Shown: positions 59,311 to 64,000 of the stretch, piece after piece
Layout of the letters: each line of letters begins with the position of its first letter
Position numbering within the stretch: position 1 is the stretch's first letter
Assembly (NCBI GenBank): GCA_041649995.1
Contig: JBAZMA010000004.1
Location: 123,162 to 187,161, forward strand
From: JBAZMA01 sp041649995
GTDB lineage: Bacteria > Omnitrophota > Gorgyraeia > Velamenicoccales > Velamenicoccaceae
Direction: 5' to 3'
DNA: 64,000 nucleotides
Position numbers and translations under genes: made by a program
Notes under the pieces: generated by a model
Told to the model about the DNA's origin: nothing
Databases searched by the model: none
Seen by the model: only the letters and a program-made list of their open reading frames with translations

Positions 59311-60555
59311 TCAGACGGCGAAGCCTTTGAGTTTTTCCGCTGTCAGCGCCGGAAGCAGGGCCGTCAGCCGGATGCCGTCATTGTCATAGGAGATGTCTTT
59401 AACCTTGCCCTGGGAATAGATGACATCCAGGACATCCATCCTCGAAAGCGGCAGAAACAGCCGGATTTCGTGGGAATAACCCGACAGGGCGCGCTCGATA
59501 TGGCGGACCAGCCCATCGAGATTCACGCCTTTGAGCGCGGAAATCGGCACGGCCCCGGGATAGCGCTTCTCAAACGTCACAAGCCGCTCAGGGACTTCCA
59601 GGATATCCGTCTTGTTTAAGGCCAAAACCGTTTTTTTGTCGTGCGCCCCTAATTCCTCCAGCACGCGCCCGACGGCTTCATAGTGATCGGCCGCGTAAGA
59701 GGAACTCACATCCAGAACGTGGACCAGAAGGTCGGCCTGGATCACTTCCTCAAGGGTCGCTTTAAACGCTTCGATGAGGCGGTGAGGCAGGCCGCGGATA
59801 AATCCGACGGTATCCGACAGGATGACTTTCTGTTTATTGGGAAGCGTTAAAACACGCGACAAAGGGTCTAAGGTCGTAAAAAGACCGGGGTTGATGGGCT
59901 GGCGGCTGCCTGTCAAGACATTGAACAGCGTGGATTTTCCCGCGCTGGTATAGCCGATAAAAACAACGGCCGGAAGAGAGGCTTCATCCCTGCGGCTCCT
60001 GAGCGCCTTGCGCCTGACGCTTAAATTTTTTAATTCCCCTTTGAGTTTCAGAACGCGCTCGCGGATGCGCCTGCGATCGACCTCCAGTTTCTGTTCACCG
60101 GGCCCTCTTGTGCCTATCCCGCCGCCCAGCCTCGAAAGCTCAACCCCCTTGCCGGAAAGCCTCGGCAGGCTGTATTCCAGCTGCGCCAGCTCGACCTGCG
60201 CCTTGCCCTCCGGGCTTCGCGCGTGCCTGGCGAAAATATCAAGGATCAGCTGCGTGCGGTCCACCACCTTGACAGCCAGAGTCTCTTCCAGGTTCTTATG
60301 CTGGGTGCCGGTCAAATCGTTGTTAAAAATAACGACATCGACCTCTTCCTGCTCGACGATATCGGCCAGTTCCTTGGCCTTGCCCTCCCCCACATAAAGG
60401 TCAGGGCTGATCTTGGGGCGGCGGCAAAGTTCTTCCTCCACGATCTCGGCGCCGACAGTCAGGGCCAGTTCTTTAAGCTCGCGCTGCCTCTCCAGGATGT
60501 CCTCATCCCTTTTTTCAAAATCCAGTTTTACGGTGATCAAAAAAGCGCGTTCCAT
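59311..60555 (-). CDS. hflX: Ribosome-splitting GTPase HflX
   Basis: GTPase that dissociates stalled or hibernating ribosomes under stress. 414 residues from the ATG at 60555 (a start four codons earlier is also open). N-terminal HflX domain with ISPDLYVGEGKAKEL, the linker LPRLSGKGVELSRLGGGIGTRGPGE, then the G domain: GYTSAGKST (G1), DTVGFIRGLPHRLIEAF (G3) and NKTDIL (G4). It is separated from miaA by a repeat-rich spacer, and no hfq lies between them. Confidence 0.95.
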   Translation of the reverse strand: MERAFLITVKLDFEKRDEDILERQRELKELALTVGAEIVEEELCRRPKISPDLYVGEGKAKELADIVEQEEVDVVIFNNDLTGTQHKNLEETLAVKVVDRTQLILDIFARHARSPEGKAQVELAQLEYSLPRLSGKGVELSRLGGGIGTRGPGEQKLEVDRRRIRERVLKLKGELKNLSVRRKALRSRRDEASLPAVVFIGYTSAGKSTLFNVLTGSRQPINPGLFTTLDPLSRVLTLPNKQKVILSDTVGFIRGLPHRLIEAFKATLEEVIQADLLVHVLDVSSSYAADHYEAVGRVLEELGAHDKKTVLALNKTDILEVPERLVTFEKRYPGAVPISALKGVNLDGLVRHIERALSGYSHEIRLFLPLSRMDVLDVIYSQGKVKDISYDNDGIRLTALLPALTAEKLKGFAV

Positions 60556-60622
60556 CCGTGTCCTCACCTAATGACTATCTGCAACCCTAACACCTAAATC
60601 ATTCTTCATTCTTAACTGTTTT

Positions 60623-60693
60623 TACGTCCCAACGTCCTCACGTCCCACGTCCTCACGGTCATCGTCCCTCGTGTCTTCGTCCTTCGTCCCTCG
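60623..60693. repeat. Degenerate tandem CGTCC-type units
   Basis: Plus strand shows repeated ACGTCC(C/T) and TCGTCC(C/T) units (about nine CGTCC-like occurrences in 70 bp) with irregular spacing. Too degenerate and too short for CRISPR or a regular minisatellite. Confidence 0.55.
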
Positions 60694-60700
60694 GATTTCC

Positions 60701-60733
60701 GAATTGGACCGCAGGCCGTCGCGGCCGAGGACC
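60701..60733. repeat. GC-rich palindromic repeat, copy 1
   Basis: 33 bp starting GAATTGGACCGCAGG and containing the hairpin GGCCG-TCG-CGGCC, then GAGGACC. Identical to the copy at 60871-60903. Followed by CTTCGCCTGCA like copy 3. Confidence 0.8.
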
Positions 60734-60844
60734 TTCGCCTGCATGCGTGACTCTGCACAAAAACAAAAGATTCAGGTTTGAGCGGAACAAAGTGAAGCGA
60801 TTCCTTTTTCTTCACCTTTCTCTCAGGATATGCCCGCCCTTTAT

Positions 60845-60934
60845 AAAGCTGTGGCTAAGACTTTTTGAGCGAATTGGACCGCAGGCCGTCGCGGCCGAGG
60901 ACCAGCTGAGCGAAAAAAGGCTTAGGCACAGCTT
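60845..60934. repeat. Inverted-repeat element enclosing palindromic copy 2
   Basis: Arms at 60846-60866 (AAGCTGTGGCTAAG then ACTTTTT) and 60914-60934 (AAAAAGGCTTAGG then CACAGCTT) are complementary at 19 of 21 positions. They enclose the 33-bp core at 60871-60903. The whole 90-bp unit could fold into a long cruciform or RNA stem, like REP/MITE-type elements. No target-site duplication is obvious. Confidence 0.7.
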
Positions 60935-60939
60935 GTCTC

Positions 60940-60968
60940 GAATTAGACCGCAGGCCGTGCCGAGGACC
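60940..60968. repeat. GC-rich palindromic repeat, copy 3 (4-bp deletion)
   Basis: Matches the other copies except A for G at the seventh base and loss of four bases in the central hairpin. It is followed by the perfect palindrome CTTCGCCTGCAGGCGAAG (60968-60985) and by a direct copy of the right arm of the neighbouring element (60991-61011), which runs into the miaA stop region. Confidence 0.75.
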
Positions 60969-60998
60969 TTCGCCTGCAGGCGAAGAGCGAAAAAAGAC

Positions 60999-61940
60999 TT
61001 AGGTGCAGCTTGGGACCTTTTCAGAAAGCCTGCACGCAATAACCTTTGCTATTGCTTGCGCGGGCATATCCGTCCCCACATCAATCCATTCAATCCCCGG
61101 TTCAGCGCGAAACCAGGTCAACTGACGTTTGGCCAGGCGCCGAGAATTGCGTTTCATCAGGCCGATTGCTTCCTCAAGGCCATAGCGCCCTTCAAAAAAT
61201 CCTTGTATCTCCTTCAAGCCGATACACTGGGAAGCGCTCCGGCTCAAACGGGTTTTCAAAAGCCGGCGGACTTCATCCAGCAAGCCTGAGGCCATCATGT
61301 CATCAACCCGCCTGTCTATGCGCTCATAAAGGTCTTCCCTGCTCCGCCTGAGGCCGAACACGCGCGCGTCATAACCCTGCGCCAGGCCTTTGCCCTGTTT
61401 TCTGAGCTCTGAGATCGGCTTTTGGGTGGTCTCGTAAACCTCAAGGGCGCGCAGGATACGCCTGGAATCCCGCGGATGAATCCGCGCGGCTGCCTCAGGG
61501 TCCACCCGGGCCAGGCGTTCATGGAGGGCGTCGCTTCCTTCTTTTTCCAGAGTTTTTAACAACTGCTCGCGCGCGGCGTCCGACCGGCCGCCTTTTTCAA
61601 AAATGCCGTGGATCAAAGAACGGACATAAAGCCCGGTGCCGCCGACGACCACGGGAATTTTCTTCTTTTTCACGATGAGAGAAACAGCCCTGGAGGCGGC
61701 CCGGCAATAGGCGGCGACATTGAATTCCCGGAAAGGCGGGACGATATCCAGCAAGTGATAGGGTTTTTTTGAACGAATCGCCCGGGGGAGCTTGTCGGTG
61801 ATGATATCCATGCCCTTATAGACCTGCATGGAATCCGCGGAAAGGAATTCACAGGGCATAAGGCCGGCCAAAGCAAGGCCGGCTTCCGTCTTTCCTGAGC
61901 CCGTGGGCCCCGCGATAAAAATGACCAGAGGCCTTTTCAT
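60999..61940 (-). CDS. miaA: tRNA dimethylallyltransferase MiaA
   Basis: Adds the isopentenyl group to A37 of tRNAs reading UNN codons. The ATG at 61940 gives MKRPLVIFIAGPTGSGKTEAG with the P-loop at 11-18; 313 residues, family length. DSMQVYKGMDIITDK, VVVGGTGLYVRSL and the C-terminal RRLAKRQLTWFR with the Cys/Trp-site residues follow. The last codons lie in the right arm of a repeat element, so the C-terminal SCT end may be repeat-derived. Paired functionally with miaB, two genes upstream. Confidence 0.95.
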   Translation of the reverse strand: MKRPLVIFIAGPTGSGKTEAGLALAGLMPCEFLSADSMQVYKGMDIITDKLPRAIRSKKPYHLLDIVPPFREFNVAAYCRAASRAVSLIVKKKKIPVVVGGTGLYVRSLIHGIFEKGGRSDAAREQLLKTLEKEGSDALHERLARVDPEAAARIHPRDSRRILRALEVYETTQKPISELRKQGKGLAQGYDARVFGLRRSREDLYERIDRRVDDMMASGLLDEVRRLLKTRLSRSASQCIGLKEIQGFFEGRYGLEEAIGLMKRNSRRLAKRQLTWFRAEPGIEWIDVGTDMPAQAIAKVIACRLSEKVPSCT

Positions 61941-61977
61941 GGTTGGCGCGGCGGCATTCTCCTTGATTTTTTTAAGA

Positions 61978-62745
61978 TTATTCCAGGGGGAAGATCTTGG
62001 CGAAATACCCGTCTTTCTGCAATTGCCTTTTGACGACTTCGGCCTCTTCCTCGGTCTGGAAACGGCCGATGCGGATGCGGCAGAGTTTTTTCCCGGAAAG
62101 CATGCAAAGAACGGAATAGACGTTATACCCTTTGTCCTTGAGGCGTTTGATGAACTTCTCGGCGTTCTCAAAATTCGTGAAAGCGCCGACCTGGACCGTG
62201 AAATAGGCGTCATGGACGGTGAGCCTGCGGCTGTCTTTGGCTTCAAAGGAAAGGGGGAAATCTTTCTGGAGCCGGTCATAGAACTTGCGGAAAAGCTCCT
62301 CATTGCCCTGTTTCAGATAGATCTCGGCCAGCCGGAAATACAAAGTCGCCCTCCTCTTCTTCGAAGGGTCCAGCCTCAGGAATTCCTCGTAAATCTTCAA
62401 CGCCGCGGAAAAATTCTCCTGCAGAAATTCGATATCGCCCAAGCCCAGATAGGCGTCCTCATAATACGCCGAACCCTTATACTGTTCGGTCACCACCTTG
62501 AAATTCTTTTTCGCGGTGAAGAAATCAAAGAGGTTGACGTAACTGGCCCCTGCCAGATAATTGGCCTCGGAAACCACCTCCGGCTTGTCCGGGTGCGTCT
62601 TGATGGCCAGGCCGCATTCATCAATCGCCTGGACATACTGTTTCTGGAGAAAAAAGAGATGGGCCCGTTCAAGCGGATTTTCAGCAGCCCAAACCGTAGC
62701 CGCGGGAAAAAAACAAACAAGGAAAAAAATCGTTTTTTTCAGCAT
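61978..62745 (-). CDS. Exported TPR and SPOR-domain protein
   Basis: 255 residues: signal peptide (about 1-20, ending VWAAE), three or so tetratricopeptide-like repeats (about 25-160; AHLFFLQKQYVQAIDECGLAI, AYLGLGDIEFLQENFSAALKIYEEFLRLDP) and a C-terminal SPOR domain (about 178-252; YFTVQVGAFTNFENAEKFIKRLKDKGYNVY). SPOR domains bind denuded septal peptidoglycan, so a periplasmic cell-envelope role is likely. It lies between miaB and miaA, with short gaps on both sides. Confidence 0.85.
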   Translation of the reverse strand: MLKKTIFFLVCFFPAATVWAAENPLERAHLFFLQKQYVQAIDECGLAIKTHPDKPEVVSEANYLAGASYVNLFDFFTAKKNFKVVTEQYKGSAYYEDAYLGLGDIEFLQENFSAALKIYEEFLRLDPSKKRRATLYFRLAEIYLKQGNEELFRKFYDRLQKDFPLSFEAKDSRRLTVHDAYFTVQVGAFTNFENAEKFIKRLKDKGYNVYSVLCMLSGKKLCRIRIGRFQTEEEAEVVKRQLQKDGYFAKIFPLE

Positions 62746-62783
62746 CTTTGATCTTGCAGCCTTTAAAATCCAGGTTTTAGGGT

Positions 62784-63953
62784 TTAGTGTTTTTTAAGTT
62801 TGGATATCTTCTTCTGCAATTCCAATAATTGGAAATGTCTTTGTTCTTTGACAGCCTGCGGCACGTCATCCGGAAACTCGGCAGCCTTGGTGCCCGGCCT
62901 GACGGAATATTTGAAGATAAAGGCAGAGTCGAATTTGACCTTCTCCGCCAGTTCGCAGGTCTTCCTGAAATCATCCTCGTCTTCGGTGGGAAAACCGACG
63001 ATGAAATCCGAACTCACTTCCCCATTATATACAATCGAGCGATAGAGGTCTACAAGTTCGAGGTATTTTTTGACGCTATAGCCTCGGTTCATCATGGTAA
63101 GAACCCTGTCTGAGCCGGATTGCGCGGGCATATGCAGGCTTCTTTTGATCACAGGGATATCCCTCATGGCTTCAAACAGCCGGCGGGAAACATCTTTGGG
63201 ATGAGAAGTCACAAAAGAAAGGGATTTCAAGCCCTTCACCCCTGAAACCCGCTCCAGCAGACTGACAAAGTCCATGCCCTGTTCCCCGAGGCCTGAATTG
63301 TAGCTGTTTACATTCTGTCCGAGCAATGTCACGTGCGGGATGCCCGATGAAACAGCCTCCTCAACCTCCCTGACGATCTCTTCCTGGGGCCTGTGACGCA
63401 ACCGGCCGCGGACATAAGGCACCACGCAATAGGAACAGTAGTTATCACAGCCCTCGGAAATAACGACATAGGCGTGGTCTTTTTTCTCGTAAAACCCCGT
63501 GTGATAGATCTCTTCGCGGCGCTTGCGCTCTGCAACGCCCAGAATGCCGCTGCCCTGTTTTTTGAGCGCTTCTTCAAGATAGAGCGCGATATTATCAATC
63601 TCGCTGGGGCCCACAACCATGTCAACAGCCGGGGCCTTTTTAAAGATCTCATCCTTGTAATTCTGCGCCATGCATCCGATGATGCCGATCAAAGGCCTGC
63701 GTTTTTTCCGGGACAAGACGCCGACAATTGACCAAACCCTGTGCTCGGCGTGTTCGCGCACAGAACACGTATTGAACAACACGACATCCGCTTCCTTGGC
63801 GTCATCCACCAGCTCATACCCTTGCGCCGAAAGCAGTCCCTTGATGACTTCCGAATCCCGAACATTCATTTGGCAACCGATGGTTCTAATATACACACTC
63901 CCCTTCTTGACTGTATTTTTTCCATAACCTCCTGATTCGTCAATGTGTTGCAC
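62784..63953 (-). CDS. miaB: tRNA-2-methylthio-N6-dimethylallyladenosine synthase MiaB, lacking the TRAM domain
   Basis: Radical-SAM methylthiotransferase acting after MiaA on A37. 389 residues. N-terminal cluster ligands C27 (TIGCQMN), C63 (NTCSVRE) and C94 (GCMAQ); radical SAM cysteines C169, C173 and C176 (CDNYCSYC). HMPAQSGSDRVL and VGFPTEDEDDF are MiaB-like. The chain ends at QKKISKLKKH where the TRAM domain would normally start, so it is about 50-60 residues short. The GTG start at 63953 has AGGAGG 10 nt upstream. Confidence 0.93.
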   Translation of the reverse strand: MQHIDESGGYGKNTVKKGSVYIRTIGCQMNVRDSEVIKGLLSAQGYELVDDAKEADVVLFNTCSVREHAEHRVWSIVGVLSRKKRRPLIGIIGCMAQNYKDEIFKKAPAVDMVVGPSEIDNIALYLEEALKKQGSGILGVAERKRREEIYHTGFYEKKDHAYVVISEGCDNYCSYCVVPYVRGRLRHRPQEEIVREVEEAVSSGIPHVTLLGQNVNSYNSGLGEQGMDFVSLLERVSGVKGLKSLSFVTSHPKDVSRRLFEAMRDIPVIKRSLHMPAQSGSDRVLTMMNRGYSVKKYLELVDLYRSIVYNGEVSSDFIVGFPTEDEDDFRKTCELAEKVKFDSAFIFKYSVRPGTKAAEFPDDVPQAVKEQRHFQLLELQKKISKLKKH

Positions 63954-64000
63954 TCTTTTAACACCTCCTCATACATTTGTTGAAATGGGTGGTATAGGCG

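Larger units (their letters stand above)
60568..60998. other. Repeat-rich intergenic spacer between miaA and hflX
   Basis: About 430 bp without a credible gene. It holds a stretch of degenerate CGTCC-type units (60623-60693), three copies of a GC-rich palindromic core (60701, 60871, 60940), a long imperfect inverted repeat around the second copy, and an 18-bp perfect palindrome after the third. The hflX promoter was not identified. Confidence 0.75.

Noticed and set aside
60623..60693. Possible CRISPR-like array from recurrent CGTCC units.
   Set aside because: Units are 5-8 bp with irregular spacing and no constant repeat-spacer structure, and no cas genes occur.
60612..61039. Two minus-strand small frames in the hflX-miaA spacer sharing a similar peptide (SSAATACGPIR).
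   Set aside because: The shared peptide is just the translated 33-bp palindromic repeat; no ribosome-binding sites or family matches, so they are not called genes.
63958..64000. 3' end of a gene upstream of miaB at the right edge.
   Set aside because: One frame ends at a TGA at 63969-63971 just before the miaB ribosome-binding site, which is plausible, but only about ten codons are visible and other frames also end nearby, so it is not called.

Overview
The window is 64 kb of bacterial chromosome in which every recognised gene lies on the minus strand. It is almost entirely housekeeping and very tightly packed, with many ATGA or TGATG stop/start overlaps. An LptD outer-membrane protein, an LptD-ROK operon, PilT and a SPOR protein indicate a Gram-negative (diderm) cell. 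The mid-range GC, the unbroken ancestral ribosomal/RNA-polymerase gene order, zinc-binding forms of several ribosomal proteins, and the HrcA plus HspR-like regulators suggest an uncultured lineage such as Omnitrophota or a relative. That placement is inference: no 16S gene is present.

Read in the direction of transcription (right to left), the layout is as follows. (1) 64.0-59.3 kb: tRNA A37 modification and translation GTPase genes, miaB - TPR/SPOR lipid-envelope protein - miaA - a 430-bp repeat-rich spacer - hflX. (2) 59.3-51.2 kb: a heat-shock region, hspR-like/clpB/hpf followed by hrcA-grpE-dnaK-dnaJ, with a good CIRCE operator before hrcA and a second, diverged CIRCE-like site before clpB. 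(3) 51.2-48.3 kb: FmdB-type zinc ribbon, VanZ-like membrane protein, DUF1015 protein and accD. (4) 48.35-44.1 kb: a strong consensus promoter driving an orphan MalK/MsmX-type ABC ATPase, two membrane-anchored diguanylate cyclases and a CPBP intramembrane protease. (5) 44.1-39.2 kb: a promoter then ROK kinase, lptD, PHP phosphoesterase and polysaccharide deacetylase. (6) 39.16-8.2 kb: a promoter then one 31-kb colinear translation/transcription block: tRNA-Thr, rpmG, tRNA-Trp, secE, nusG, rplKAJL, rpoBC, rpsLG, fusA, tuf, then the S10, spc and alpha clusters through rplQ. (7) 8.1-0 kb: aspartate aminotransferase, leuC-like, pilT, leuD-like, NAD-type isocitrate dehydrogenase, malate dehydrogenase, dihydrolipoamide dehydrogenase and lipB (running off the left edge), a central-carbon cluster that looks like a partial TCA route.

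No mobile element, prophage, CRISPR array or defence system was seen. The less expected signals are RNA-level and regulatory: mutually exclusive hairpins between rplL and rpoB and between fusA and tuf, several further terminator-like hairpins embedded inside the ribosomal block, the second CIRCE-like site, the palindromic repeats between hflX and miaA, a TRAM-less MiaB, a compact HrcA, a four-cysteine insertion in EF-Tu, and a pilT gene lying between the two subunits of an aconitase-family hydro-lyase.
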